DNA from: Progne subis subis
Lineage: Eukaryota; Chordata; Aves; Passeriformes; Hirundinidae
Assembly (NCBI GenBank): GCA_022316685.1
Contig: JAKJHU010000084.1
Location: 2,365,001 to 2,429,000, forward strand
Reading direction: 5' to 3'
DNA length: 64,000 bases
Part shown: positions 37,801-52,800 of the stretch, piece by piece
How the letters are laid out: each line of letters opens with the position of its first letter
Position numbering within the stretch: position 1 is the first letter of the stretch
Made by a program: the position numbers and the translations under genes
Notes under the pieces: model-generated
The model's input: only the letters and a program-made list of their open reading frames with translations
Database searches by the model: none
Told to the model about the DNA's origin: nothing

Positions 37801-40800
37801 TGCTCCTCTCTCCACATTGGCTCAAAAGCAGAGGGTGGAAATCCATGGAATCACTTGGCCTTTCCATCAGCACAGGCTTGCAGAACCACACTTCGACAAC
37901 CCCCATCCTCTACTTCAGCTTCACCCTAAGAACTCCAGTGTGGTTCTACACAGTTTGCTGAAAATATTGAGCATATGAGGTAAAGAAGAGAATGTCGTGG
38001 AAAGACCCAAGAAATTATACCTGCCACCAAATGGAAGTTAAATGCTGTCTTGGGGGCAGGAGGGAGAAAGGAGACAGACTTGATTTTATCTCAAGTGCTT
38101 CCCAAACCACTCTCTGTTTCTTTATCTCCTGTCCTGTCACTCATCCAATGCTAAACACAAGGTTTAAGATACAATAATGAATAGAAATGGATAGGAGATA
38201 GCTCAAAATGTGCTTCCTTACTTGTGCAGAGGAGATCTGGGAGAAAGCAAAGCCTATTTGGAGAGGACCAGAAATGAACTTAACAAGCAGAAGTGAAAAA
38301 GCCCAGCACACAACCCAAGTGGCAGTGAAAGCAGGCCAGCCTTCCAGCTGCTCCAAGACCACGTGAGGGCAGGGACAAGGGAAGTCTGATGGGAGTGTGC
38401 AATCCCCTGTCACACCTGGGGAAAGCTCTGCCCCCGGGGCCTGTCCCACTCAGCTGTCCCTCTGTCACAGCTCAGGTTGGCACAGAGCATTAACCAGTTA
38501 ACAGCTCCAGAGTTCCATCCAGAAGGCTGGGATCTGATGGGAGAAAAGGCAGCCTCACCCATTAACAGCTCCTTTTAACCTCATTGCCTGAATACCAAGG
38601 AAGCAAAGGAGATGGGAAAAGGAAACCCCAAAGATCCCTGTGGCCCATTACCAAATCCTCACTGTGCTGCAGGAGGGGCTCCAGTGGGGTTACAGCCACC
38701 AACACAGGCCAGGGTTTGCTGCCACAGCAGCCAGCTGGGAAATGCACCAAAGCCAAGTGTAGGAGAAGGGAATTTAGGTGACCTCACCCCTGGTAAGGAA
38801 CAGCTGTGTTAATTACCCAGTGCAGCCTCACTCCTGATGACTAACAGCTACATCCCATAGGGATGAGTTAGATAAAAGAGGGGGTGAGCTGATAAGGGGA
38901 GCATCATCCTGGAAGAGGAAGCTTGAGGAGTGTGAAGGAGAGAATCGTGAAGAAGAAGGATCCTGAGGAGAGAGAATCCCTGCTGTGAGGTCAGTCTGGG
39001 TCTGCAAGTCAGAGCCTGTTGTTGGAACCTGCAGCCACAGTCTAGCCAGGTAAAAGCCTGCAGTCAGAGTTTAGCAGGAAATAACGAGCAGCCAGAGGCT
39101 GCAAGGGAAACCTACAGCAGGAGCTGGCTGCAGCCAGAGTCAGTGAATGGTTGGAGTCAGGACGGCTGAGCCCTGAAGAGAATAAACCTTCATGGACCCT
39201 TTTCATGCTGTGTTTAACAAGAAGTCTGTCTCGGTTCATTTTTACCCTCTAATAAGAGGGCTGCTGCAACAGCCAAGCTCGTGCTTTCAGTCACTGCAGA
39301 AGTGTCTCAGCTGTCAGCCCCTGCTGCACCCCTGGCTCTACATGCTCAAAGCACCATGGCTTTTACAACCCTATGTTTGAAAAACCTTTCTGCTTTTCAG
39401 GCTGCTCTAAAGGCACCACGGGGTAAGGAGCTGCACAGCACCAGCTCTGCACTGCCCATTTCCAGCTCTATTTGAGCTTTATTTCTTACAGCTGCCATTA
39501 AAATGGACACAACAGAACATTGCAATTTGGGCCTGGCAGCAGGGAAGGCTGCAGGTAAGTTCAGTGTCAGGTTTCACCTAAACACATAAAACCACAAAGA
39601 TCAAATAAGTGGTGATTGGAATGTCTGATACTTTTTGAACAGGGAGCTAATCTCCATTTTACTTCCAGAAAGAGGCTGCATGCACAGCAATATTAAAGGC
39701 AGAGCTCTTCATCTACAGACTTTGTTGGGACTTTATGCCAGAAATTATTAACTACCACAGCAGCCTAAAGGAATGAAGGCAATTCTCTAATGAGAAGCAC
39801 AAGAAAAGAAAGCTCAATTCCTCCACCGACCAGCTGAAAAAGTAAAGAGGACATTTCTCTACATCAGTGGAATTCTGTACTAAAACTAGTAAAACTGCAG
39901 CATTGTTCTTAAATTATTTAAATTAGGTGATCAGTTCTGATATAGTAACACACTCCTGGTACTACTGAAATCTTAAAAAATTATATTTTTAATTTACAAA
40001 TATTTAAGGAGCCCTCAACTAAACCACATTTTTCCAAACCATCGGGAGTGTGAGAGAAATTCCATTTAGATAAAATATTAGAAAAGCAGAATTCAGGCTC
40101 CTTATGCAGTCAGTAAGAGACAAATATTTTTACAGGTGACAGCATAGTATTATAAATATTTAGGAGGCCTGTAACTAAGTGTATATGGTATAAACTGTGA
40201 GTGATTTTAAAGTTGGCATATGAACAAAAAAAAAAATCTTTCTTAGCCAACAGATGAAAAGAAAAAAAATCCAGCTTGAAATAACTATATCAATTCACCA
40301 AAGAGTTGAGTTTTCTTTCTTTTTTACGAACAAGGATTTCTTATCTAAAAGAAACTTGGCAGGAAACATGAAGACAGTGTCCAGTTCCCTAGGGCTGCAA
40401 ATAAAAGCTTGGAATCACCAGTTCTATTCAGCTGAGAGCAAACATCAGCTAATCTAAACTCCTATTTTAAAATAAGTTAATTTAAGAGACCTTAAATAAG
40501 TTGCCCCAGTTAACTGGTTCCAAATAATACCCAACCCAAATACAAATATAAACCACCAGTGAGAACACTCACAAATCCTCAGTCCAAAATTACTTGAAAT
40601 CATGTAATGGTTTCACAATTTTAATGGAAGCTTAAATTTCAGAGGTTTCATACCCTTTGCTCATTACCAACAGTAATGGTATATATTTAGAATATGCTAA
40701 CCATGCTGATTATTCGTAATTTCAGAGCTGTAGGCTGTCATTGCTGGCATGCAGAATTGTGCAATACAAACACCACTGTGTTACCAGTGCTGTTAGATGA

Positions 40801-43800
40801 AGAAGCCAAGATAAAATAAAAAACTTGCACAGTGTGACAAAAGTTACCAGAACACAGTAACTTGCCAAAAGCTGTTACTGACACATCTTCAATGAAACTG
40901 CTATTTTTTTTTTCCCTTTTCTGTTTCTGTATTTGTCATTAACATGTTCTGGCCATCAAGCCTGAATAGCTGGGGTAGTGCTGCTGGTGCAGTGTTTTTT
41001 TTTTTAAGAGCATCATTACATTTATCTCAAAAAGCATAATCATATTCTTCTAACATGTTTTTAACAATCTGAAAATCTAAACTTTTAATGCAGATGAATT
41101 TTCAATGTAGTTTTTCTAGTAAAGCTTCCAAACTTTAACAAGATATTTTCTCTCTTCTTTGTTCTGGGCAGCAGGGACCAGAAGGTACCACAGAATTCAG
41201 CTGTATTTTATCACTAAAAGTTGTGCTACCTTCATATTCAAGACACAACTTTCTCACTGTTTTTTCTCCAGTGTCTCCTGTCATGCCATTAGATTAAGTC
41301 ACTGAGAGGCATTTATTCAAAAATCAAGAAAAATAAATATGCTGCAAGGTCAGTTTTAGAGCAAAATGAAAGTGAGGTGTCTGTCCATGGCAGGGGATGG
41401 AACAAGATGAGCTTTAAGGTCCCTTCCAACCCCAACTGTTCTGATTCTATGAAAACTTCTGAATTTTTGCTTTAATACTCTGTAATATTCATAAAACTAT
41501 GAACAATTAGACATTAAACTGGGTTCTGGGTCCATAAAAAAGCTCCCCAAAACTCCTAAACTCCCTTAAATCCCTCTACTCAAGGCCAAGGCAGCAAATG
41601 CTTGGTGCAAATTCTCCCCATTTCTTGCTCCACTATGCCACCTACTGTAAACCTGCAGCAATCAGAACAGGCATTTCCAAAGTGTTCAGGAAAACTGGAC
41701 CATTCCAACAATCAGCCCGTGTATTTCAGGAGTTTTTATTTCTACAGAGCGCTTCCACACAAAGAAAACCAAGTTTTCAATGAAACACCTCTGCAGCACA
41801 AAAATAACCATCCTGAATATTCCATAATTCCCATTTAATCTCATCCACGACATCTATAAACTCATACCACAGAATCTGTTGCAAAGACTTTAGTATCAGA
41901 ATGAAGAGAGCAAAGTTTAACAGTATCCAGCTTAATTGAAACAATTTCCTTAGAGTGAAAAAACCCACCAGCAATAAATTTAATCCATCAACACTCAGCT
42001 GCTCAAGCCCACATTTCTACCCATATTTTTCTGCTTCTAATTTTATAATGTTTTGATTATTTATATTTGAGAGACTATAATTCTTGAAATAGATCTATAT
42101 TTCACTGCCATGAAAAAAAGGAATAAGCCAAGATGACACAGGAGATTCTTCCTGAAACTTCCAGTTTATTGTGCTGTAAATACAACAGCAGAAGGCAGGG
42201 TTAGGTGGGATACTGGGAAAGAATTGTGAGGGGGGGCAGACCCTGGTACAGGGTGCTCAGAGAAGCTGTGGCTGCCCCTGGATCCCTGAAAATGTCCAAG
42301 GCCAGGCTGGACGGGGTTTGGAGCAACCTGGGCTAGTGAGTGGGAGGTGCCCATGCCCATGGCAGGGGTGGCAGTGGATGGGCTTTAAGGTCCCTCCCAA
42401 CTCAAATCATTCTGTGATTCTATGAAGACAGAGGGAATCTTATCCTGCCTAAAGAGAGAATGCAGCTGATTGTCTTTGTTACGGCTGTCAAGAACACTCA
42501 AACTGGGAACTTTATATCCCAAAACTTTATATCCTTCACTCCATCGAAACTTTGCCCCCATCTGAGTGGGCCTCACATTCGAATCACAAATGTTCAATTG
42601 TGTTCACAATAATTCAAAGTTCCTGCCATCAGAACTGATGTATTAATCACAATCATTAATAGCTCCAGTTACATCTCAGCAGAGGCGACTTGCTGGTCAA
42701 ACACCGGAAAACAAATCCCAGACACAGAAGGCAATTCCCTACAGGAGATCTCCATGTCTGCAACACTTCCATGATCTTTTGCTACCAATGGTTCAAGGCA
42801 GCCTTGACAGCAGGATTTTTACTGCAAATTGTGTCACCAAGCACACAGAATAAAGACTGGTTTGGTGCTGAAATATTTCAGACCTTTGTGACTGCCTGTC
42901 ACACGTTTTGTGCCCAGCTGCAGTGCTCACCTGCCAATGCCCTCATGGATGCCCTTCACTGCTGCCAACAGCTTCTGCAGGCCCAAAAAAGCCTCCTCAA
43001 ACGAGGCCTTGGCAGCCATGGTCACTGCACTGGGGTCCAGCTTCTGGAATAGCTCAACACTGAAATTCAGAAGAAACAGAAGAGACAGAAAAGCAGTTAA
43101 TAAGCTCAGAATTCAGAGAAACCCAGTGTCCGTTTTGTGCTTTTGTCTATTAAAACGAAAAGGTCAAATATAAATCACACTATCTAAAAGAGTTGGAGAA
43201 TAAATGGAAATGCAGAAATGTAGTTATCACTGCTGAGTCGCTGAGTCCTTACAGACCTTACAGTCCTTACAGAAATGAAGTTCTTTTGTGCCTGGCTGGC
43301 TCAAAGCCACTCCTTGGAACAGACTGCAGACTAACACAACAAAAAGAAAACACAGTACCTATTCAGAATTTTAACATTTGGCATTGCAGTGAGTTTCCAG
43401 CAGATTTTTCAAAAATAACCAAAATAAAGGCAATGATAAAACATCCAGATGGAAGAGGAGGTAATTTCATGCAATTCTGAGTTTACATGAGAAAGGAAAT
43501 TCACTAGATTCTGAATTTCAGAAAGTGAAGAATTTTGCTTAACAACATGTTTTCTATTTTAAATTAATTTTCAAATTTTAAAATAGGATAGAATTTTACA
43601 TAAGCCAGTAGACCTCCACTGGGTTTAGAAAGAAAATAACCACAAGAAAATTAAGATCTCAGATGCTATTTTATGGATAAGTGTAAGATTTTCATGGCTG
43701 TCTCACACTTGTGACGTTTTCAACTTCATTTTCTAGGGCAACTCATTTCAGCTGCTACACAGAAAAAGAGCAGGAGACTAACATAACAATTTGCATGCTC

Positions 43801-46800
43801 CCAACTTTTGTGTGACAGGTTGTGAGATTTTGGACAGGGGGGAGGGTTTGGGTCAATTTAGATTAATTACAAGGTAAAAAAAGCACAGTTTCTAAAGTGT
43901 GCTTGTTTGAAAGTTATCTAAGGTAACATGTTATTTCTGAGCCCCTTTAGCAAGCTGTACCTGTACAAGTTCATGGTGTTCCAAACACCTTCCAGGACCG
44001 ACCAAATTTCCTGGTGCCTGTTTTCCTGAGCCACATGAAAGCTGGGATGTAGCTCCTTTTCCTCAGTGCTTTGCAGATTGGGCACTGTGGCTTCCATTTT
44101 TTCACACGCAGCATTTTCTGAAAGAACCATGATGTCTTCTGATAAATCCTGCTCACTGTCTGCCCTCACCTTATAAAACAGTTCAGCAAACAAATAATCA
44201 ATGTATTTGGCTCCTACTTCAGGAAACCAGACCTACACATTTCTACAGATTTTTTTTAAAGCAATGCTCAAGAAATCAAGGCTGAACTCTTTGAGTCACC
44301 TTGGTTACAGTCTCTGCATCCAAAGCCTCTCTCAATGGTTTGGGCTGGAAGGGACATTAAAGCCCATCCAGTGCCTCCCCTGCCATGGGCAGGGACACCT
44401 TCCACTAGCCCAGGGTGCTCTAAGCCCTGTCCAGCCTGGCCTGGGACACCTCCAGGGATCCAGGGGAAGGCAGCCACAGCTTCTCTGGGCACCCTGGGCC
44501 AGAGCCTCACCACCCTGACAGGGAGGAATTTCCTTCCTGACAAGTTTTCAGACAGTTTCAGCCTGATTCTCATGACAGCAGAAACACAGGGTCAGGGCTG
44601 ACAGCACCACACAGAGGTCCCAGCACAGGTGAATCCTGACCTTTTCCCCTTCAGCCTTTTCCAAAGACACCAAGAACTCTTTACAGCTGTTCTGACCTAT
44701 CTTCTTTCCCATAAATCCAAATATTTCATCCATGCTCATGACTCCAATTTTTATGCCACTACATACAGAACTGACAACAAGATAGTTGGATAGTTGGAAT
44801 TTCCTCCACAGCAACTCAGAGCTGAGCTGGGAGTGAAGACCAACTTCTGAGAACACAAAAGGTGTCAGGACAATCCCCAGTAACCATCACAAACCATGTG
44901 ACACAAAGGAGTCCCTTCTTCAGCTATGAAGACAATGGAAGCTGAAATAACACACTTAAGAACAGCAGTATGGGAGCCAGGTAAGAAGGAAAAACAGCTA
45001 ATTTAATCTCTAAGGGCCATCAGATATAAATGCAATAGAAAACTAAGACAAAATAATGTTTTTCAATCACCCTTCCAATACTAACGCATTTATAGTAGGA
45101 AAAAAATGTGTCAGCAGATATTCGCTTCATGAAAGTAAAAGTCAAAAGTCAGGGTCTCTTCATTTAGAAAACACCCCAGCAATATTTCTTGGAGTAATCA
45201 GTGGAAATGAGGGGAATAATTAAAAAATCTAAGCTAGGTTTGGAACATGGGACAACATGAGGATGGGGTGAGGTGGACAAACACCAAAGCTGCCCTTACC
45301 TCCCCAAGGGTCTCACAGAGTTTTGTCACTTCAGCATAAGCCTGGGGCAGGACACCGTTGTAGTCTGACCTGCAGCTGAACGCATGGAGCAGTTTTTTGG
45401 ATTCCTGGAGCAGGATATGCACTGTTGAGGAGTCAAATGGTTTATCTGATGTTTAGACATTGATGTAAGAGGGAGAAAAAAAATAGTTAGGATTTAACAA
45501 TCTTGTCAGACAAATTTAATACTCAAATACCTAGATTAACAGAAGCACATGAAAAGCCTGGAAAATGGTTCAGAAGCATCATGTACAACAACCTCAGAGA
45601 AACCTGCGTGAGACTGCTCACTCCTTAACTAAGTCTTCCAAATTTATCATGGGATCTTTCATGAGGATCGACTGGCATATCTAAAATAATTCTGGAGAAC
45701 AGAAATATCCCAAAGAGGTAGAACCAAGAAATCACAGGATATCCTGAGTGGGAAGAGACCCACCAGGATCACGGGGTCCAACCCATGGACCTGCACAGAC
45801 ACCCCAACAATCCCACCCTGTGCATTCCTCGGAGTGTTGTCCAAACACTCCTGGAGCTCTGGCAGCCCTGGGGCTGTGCCCATTCCAGCACCCTGTGGGG
45901 GAGTTCACCAAGTCTGTCAAAATCAAATGCTCAAAGACATCTTTAAACAAATAGAAGGTTTGTGGGGTTTTTTTGATTGGCTTATTTTTAAAACAAACCT
46001 CCCTGCCTTCACATACCACATTAAATATCCTTTGCTCCTCCATAATTTTTGGTGAATGCAGATCATTTGGTCACATGTAACATGGGGGCAAAGGAGGGAA
46101 AAGGATTATTTGCTTTTTAAAAAGAACTCCGAGCCTTTGGTGACCATTAATACATACAGTCAGTTCTATAATTCAAACCAGAACTGGGAGGCTTTCTACA
46201 AGTTTACAGTTAACGTTCTCAGGGACTGTTACCTGCATAAAGGTGTTTAGAAAGACATTCAATGGTTGAAAGTAAACTCCTTGGCACCACATAACCAAAA
46301 ACAGCCATCCAGTGTTTTTTATAACATTTCAGCAGGTTTGCTAAGGTCCATGGTGGCTTCAGATACAGGATCTGGAAGTGAGTACGTTATACATTCAAAG
46401 GCTGGTTTCCATTTAGACGTATTCCTGTACATTCCACAACTGCTCTGTTCTTCAAGAATGTGATCATTTTGTGACTGCTAACAGAGAATTTCAGTGATTC
46501 CTCAGAAATAAGACCATGTCCAGATCTAAACAAGTTTATCTATTTAAAAAGATTTGATTCAGCAGCACCATGGGTTAAACAGTGATGCTGGTTCAGAAGC
46601 AATGCACAAATAGTCAGTCTCACGATTTGTGGTTACCCTTTCCTCAAAAACTCTTAGTACTTTTGATTTATCTCAAAACTGATCTAATGAGTTACTTGTG
46701 CACAAAAGCCAGCAGTAACAAGAACAAAAAGAACAACAGTAAATATGCCTTTGATTTTCCAGTACTGTTACAAAGTAAAAATAAACACTGTGACTATTTA

Positions 46801-49800
46801 TACACTGAAGTAAAATACACGTATTGCAAAAAAACTCAGAATTCACTACTATCAAGTGAAACCAGTGTTTGAAGAACACTGATTAAAAGAAATTAACAAA
46901 GTGAATAGAGAAGAGATTAAAAGTTTAGCAGTTAATCAGAGCATCTTGGGAAACAACAGTCACCCCATGATTTTGGAGGATTTTTAAAGCCACGGAGGCT
47001 TATCTGCAATAAATTTCAACTTTTAACAACCCCCACCAGCTATAAAATGGAATCTAAATTAAAGCACAGACAGATTTGAAAATGCCTTGTACATGGGTAT
47101 TTATCTTCTGCAAACAATACTTTTGCAAGTGTGTTTAGAGGTTCTCCTTAGTACCCTTGTCATTCTGTCTCTGCACTGGAATCAGTTTAGCTGTGAACAG
47201 TTTTATCCACATCTGTTCTGGTGGGGAAGAAATGCCTGCAACAAATATTATACAGAGCATGACAGAAATGATTTCTTGCAGGCTGTTTTTACAGTGCAGG
47301 GATTTACTTGACTGGAAAAGCTGAAATTGAATTTTAATGCTACTAATAAAAAGAATTCTGAAACTTCACATTGAGAAACCAGCACCTCTGTTACTTGTGT
47401 CATTATAATTCTAATAAAACACTGCACATGTTACACATTAGTGGTCAAACAGGATAATCTAGCTATAAAATGAAATATTAGAAGTGAACACTGAGCTGTT
47501 CCCTGTCAGTGACGTCAGGGACCTGGATGACTTGGCACAGGTATTAATAGCAATGAAATACCAAGGACATTCAAAGCTCTCAATAATCAAAATATCAAGT
47601 AAGATGATTTAAGAAACCACCTCCATCCACAGGTTTCCAAATGCAAGTTTCATTTCAGTCTCCAGAATACAAGACAAAGCTTCTCCTAAGTTCCTTTCAA
47701 GGTCTGGAATCACATTTGGGAATTGTGCAGTAAAACCAGCACTGCCTCTTGTCTTCCCAAGTTCTGCATCTGTCAAACCAATGACAAAAAAGGTATTTAT
47801 TGAAACTCGGTTTATATCTCATTCATCTTGATAGTACATGAAGAATTTGTCCCCATAAATAAAGACAGACTGCACTTTAGTTTATAAAGCAGATGTGCTA
47901 TACCTAATTAAGTTTCAAGTACTTCTAGTTATACCCACCTGTACTGTGTGTATTTTTAATTAAGAGCTACTAACCAAGAAGGCTAATTTCCCCACAGTAT
48001 TATTAATTAGTGATCTTACTCCACATATCTTTTTTCCTTAAATAACCTAGATCATATACAGCCAGCAGGGTTATCAGCAAGCAAAAGAGGATCACTTCTG
48101 AGCTCTGTAAGCTGTACCTGGACCTTTGGAGAAATGAAAAAACCTCCTTCAGTACCAAAAAGTTCAGGATACCTTTTATATTACTCTAAACACTGGGAAT
48201 TATTGCAGTGTTTTATTCTATAAAATAAAAATACATCATATTTGAATTTCCTAGAGCTCTGAGACAGATGGTTTAATTAATGTCTCGAACTTTCAGAATA
48301 ACTTTAAAAAAAACTTTCCTAAACCAAAAACATTCCTAAAGATTCAAAGCATATGAAAACTGAAGATATAATAGCAACTGTTCTTCCTCTACACTGTTGA
48401 TTTTTACACATTCACAAGCCAGCATATTCCGCAGACTCACCCTGCTTTGGCTGCTGCAGCTCCTCAGAGTTCTGGGGCCTGTTTGCATTCACATTCTGCA
48501 GAGCAGTGACCAGATCAGCTTTGCAGAATGCCTTGACCTCACTCACAATGGCTTTATTACACAAATTTTTATCATCCCTAGAAAAGAATTAATTGTTGTC
48601 AAAAAAGGAATAAAAGCAGCACACTGAAAAAACTGTATTTGGAAAACTTATTTTGTGAACTTCATTATACAGATGAAATTCCCTTTCTCAAGCAATTAGA
48701 AGCAGTTAAACCAGAAGATTAAGTAAAAATGAGAAACATAAAAAGTGTTTCAGGGTCTAGGTTTAAGAAAACAATAGCTATAATTACTAAAGCAGTGATG
48801 CTTAGTTGCTATGATCTCAGAAAGCAAAGCAGGCAATAATTCTAAGACAGTACTATCTTATTTGATGGCTACAGTTAATTCTCCTTGTTGAGACTCTTTT
48901 TAATTATTCTGCTGGCCAAATCACTATCCCAGGTGCCACTCTGAGGTTCTGCTCCAGCAGAACTACTTTAAAAATACAGGACAAAGTTGCATCCCAGTAC
49001 TTTCTCAAAAATTCCCATTGCTTATATTGGTAGAGGATAAAGGGATTTCTGGATGAAAACTGATGCCTTAAGTTTTAGCTTTCATGTTTTCCAGATTCTG
49101 TGCTGCCTAGGGCTGTAGTTCTGAGCCTCACATTAAGTGTTAGTCAGCTCCCTGTCACAGAGTAGGTAGACAAAACAAATCCTTTTCCTGCTGAAGACCA
49201 AGGACAACTTTCAGTCCAAAAGCACAAACAATGGAGGAGTGAAGGGAGAACAAGAAGGATGGGACCTCACAACCTGAAGCTGTAATTGGACAATAAAACC
49301 CCAATATGCAAATGAACCAAAACTTATAAAAGTGTGAGACCTTATGACCCATCATGCATTTTGTGACCATTTTAAGTCCACCCTGGGTGTAGCCCTGGTC
49401 AGGCTCTTGTCCTGCCCCAGGTGTATCCTAGAGGTCTTTCAATAAATATCTACTTTAGCTCTAGCTCTGTCCAGTCTCTGTTCCAGGTCAGCCTTCCCAA
49501 GGCATCAAAAGCAGTTCTGATGTCACCTCCTGTTTCGTGATCAGTGAAACTTAAAACCACCATCACTATCCTATGAATACTGTGACTGAAACAGCATTTT
49601 CAGCAACGACCTGTGTCAACCTGAAGAACCCAAACTGTGCCCAGAGTTTTAACCCCACTCACTGAACTGTAGCAGGAACTGATTCTAGCCAAGACCAGAG
49701 CAAGAAGAGCCAAGGAGTTATCAGTCCTTCAAGCTGGCTTCACCTGCTTATATCAAATTCAGAATCAATACCCAGAGGTCAGCTGTTATCCTCACAAACA

Positions 49801-52800
49801 GGAACAGCAGCAGAACCATCCCCAGCTTCCCTCTAAGGTTAACCCCTTGTTTGCTTCTGCTCACCTGGCTGGGAACAGGAAAAAAGTCTCTAACTGGATC
49901 TCAATCCTTAATTCACATATTTTTTTCTACTTTGTAACTTCTGTAATATTTTTTATGAGAAACCAGAATAAAATCTGATAAACCTATGCTTTAGCAAGTT
50001 TTAAATTTGAATATTGAGTAAGCTGAATTCTATTTCAGGCCTCAAGCTCATAAAGGTGATTCCATCTCCAACTGTAGTGGTTTATTATATCCTTCTGCTC
50101 TAGCTTCTAAGACAGTGATTGCCCTTCCAAAAGCTTACTTCAAAACCTGCTCTTTCTTTAAGCCTGATTTGAAAGCAGTGTGGCAGGAGAGCTAAAGGCA
50201 GCCAGGAACTCACGTGCAGAGGACGACAAGAGCTTGTGGGAAGAGCTTCTGGTACTGCAGGCAGCACTGCAGGACGCGGTCGTCGTTGTTCTCGTCGCTC
50301 AGCCCATCTGCAAAGGCAGCGCAGACACAGCTCAGGGACGTGGGCACAGGTCAGCCTTGCAAACATCTCAGCGCACTCATGGTGCTCTTTGTACATTTAA
50401 CACTCCCCACACAAGGATGCAAGCGTAAGGTGAAAGTGAGAAACAACTGGTGAAACAGTAGATAGTGAAGACATTTGCATGTCACAGCCCTGGATACACT
50501 CTGAAGGCTGCTGTAAGAAATTAGCTCATTTTAATTAACCAACAGCAGAGTGAAGAAATCTCCATTAAACTCAGAATTCTAAGGTTGCCACTAGGTGAAG
50601 TGCAAGGATGAAGCACCCAGCACAAATGGATCACACATGTATTACACATTTTTTCAGAAGCCAGCTGCATGGATTGCCCCCACAGTTTGGAATCCTGGTT
50701 CTTGAGACACTTGTAGATGAACTGCACTGCAGGGATAGCTTTGTCCCGAACATGCTGCAACATTCTCCCCTTCTTCAAGTTGTCCAGCTCTTGTAGGACG
50801 ACCCAGGGAATTATTAATGTAAGTCTATCAACTCCTGGAAGGAAAATACCACCACCAATAAACAAAGATATTTGCAGAAGCAACACAAACTACCACAGAA
50901 AACTTTCAATTCAAGCATCATATTTATTCAGATTCACACCTTTTTTTCTTTTTACCAATAGTTTTCATATTCCTTGCTCAAGAGAATCTAGCATTCAAAA
51001 AACAGCTGAAAAAGGCTGACTTCCCTCTTTTTAATCTAACCTCAATCTGGCACTACACTGATTACACAGAAAAGTGACAATACTAGGCAAACAGAAGGGA
51101 GACACAATTTTAATCAGCAGAACACTTTGACATTATAACACATATTTGCAGCAATTATCTTGGCACACACCCGCTGTAAGATGTTGCAGCAAGGTGAACC
51201 AGCAGCTGGAATACCAGGTTGCATACACCTGAGTGACCACAGTAGTCACTGGGCCAAAACAAGCAGCAAAAAAAAGCAGCAAGGGCTCGTGTTCATTGCC
51301 AACCAGCACTCCTACACTAGGAACAGGAAGTGTGGCTATTGGACCATGGTTTTATTTGTAGCTAAGTATGGGCTGAACTTTTAAGCTTTTAAATGAAATA
51401 CAGAGTAAATCAGAAGGTTAATGACTGTTCTGTTGGTCCACGCATGACAAATACTTCAACCATTTTCTTTCTCATTCACATTATGAGAAATGAATTTTGA
51501 AAAAAATGCATTAATAACCATCTACTTTGTAAGAAATAGGCTGGGAATCAGCAGCCTTCTCAACACAGTGGGTCTGGCGCAGGACCAGAAACTGGGAGCT
51601 GCAGAATTCTAGAAAGGCACCTCAGTGTACCAAAGACAACAGCATTCCTAACCTGGGAGAAGAAATACAGTCTGACACCTCCTGAAAATCACTCAGGCCC
51701 TAAGGAAAGGTATTTTCCAGGTGGCTGGAATAACTATACTCATTAGCTGAAAGCATCAAAGCACCCTAAGCATTCTGAGAGATTCCAGATATGCCAAGAA
51801 CTGACATGCATGATCCTAAGCGTGCAAGCATTAAATAACCAACAGCTTCCCAGCATATTAGAGGCAGATATTAAAGCCAGGGTTTGCATTCTGAATTCCT
51901 GAGAAACTGCTCAGTTCTGCCACCTTTACCAAGACACAAAGCACTGCTCAACACTTTTTAGACTGTTTTACATTTCTAGAAAAAGAAATGGAGACTTGAA
52001 AACAGAGTTATCACTAGTAAGGGGTTAAAAGCTCAAATTATGTTCTTAGAAAGGGTTAAGACTTATTTACTGCTAAGAATTCAAGCATATTCCTGGGAAA
52101 ATCTGCCCTGGATTCTCTGCAGGTACATGGGCTATGAGCACAGTAGGTTCTGCTTGCACAGCTGTGGTTTCCCTAGGATGCAGTTTGTTTGGGTTCACAG
52201 AACCAAGCTCTCAAGTGTGTGCCTTCTGCCTCTGCATGAAACCTGCTGCCTTTTTAAGGAGCCCTGTACCTAGTTTCCTTCAGGTAGCCTGAAGCTCTTA
52301 CAGCATCTGTTTTTCCTACAGTGTCTTACTCATCAGAACATATTTACATACCTGGTATATCCTCAGATTTCAGGGATCTCACAAACTCAAGGTGACTAAT
52401 CATTATATTTGTGTCAATCACCACTAGGATGTTCAGACCAGAACTAAAAGCCCCTAGGGGAAGAGAAAAAAAGAGAACACAGCAGAAATAATCAGTTGTG
52501 TGCTCCCTACTCAGACCATCAATAACTGTAATTACTTGTTGCCACCAATCATGCCATACCAGCAGAAATATTTAAATCCTGTTCTGGAAGATCTATCTCC
52601 ATGCTTGTAAGTTCACCACAGGTCTGTACTACAGACAGGGCCATCCTCTTCTCCACACGAGCAACGTGCAAGTCTTCGACTATCTGCATCTACAGGGAGA
52701 AAATGTGCATGTGGGCAATCCATTGAAAGGAATCACTTCATAATTATTCCTCCAAAAGATACTTTTGCATTAAAACTGTTAAAATTGCCTCAAAATGATG

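Larger units (their letters stand above)
35259..42930 (-). other. SWT1: Longest SWT1 intron (7.7 kb)
   Basis: This intron separates the exons at 35,192-35,258 and 42,931-43,059. No exon of SWT1 is missing here, because the reading phase (two bases left over) joins correctly across it. It contains a three-copy 21-bp repeat, a 128-bp tandem duplication, an LTR-like insertion with 5-bp flanks and two CR1 fragments. The remainder is ordinary AT-rich intron. Confidence 0.8.

Noticed and set aside
44548..44856. 102-codon minus-strand frame considered as the missing SWT1 exon
   Set aside because: It does not match the family. The required exon (LYLKPPWTL block) was found at 46,233-46,371 with correct phase.
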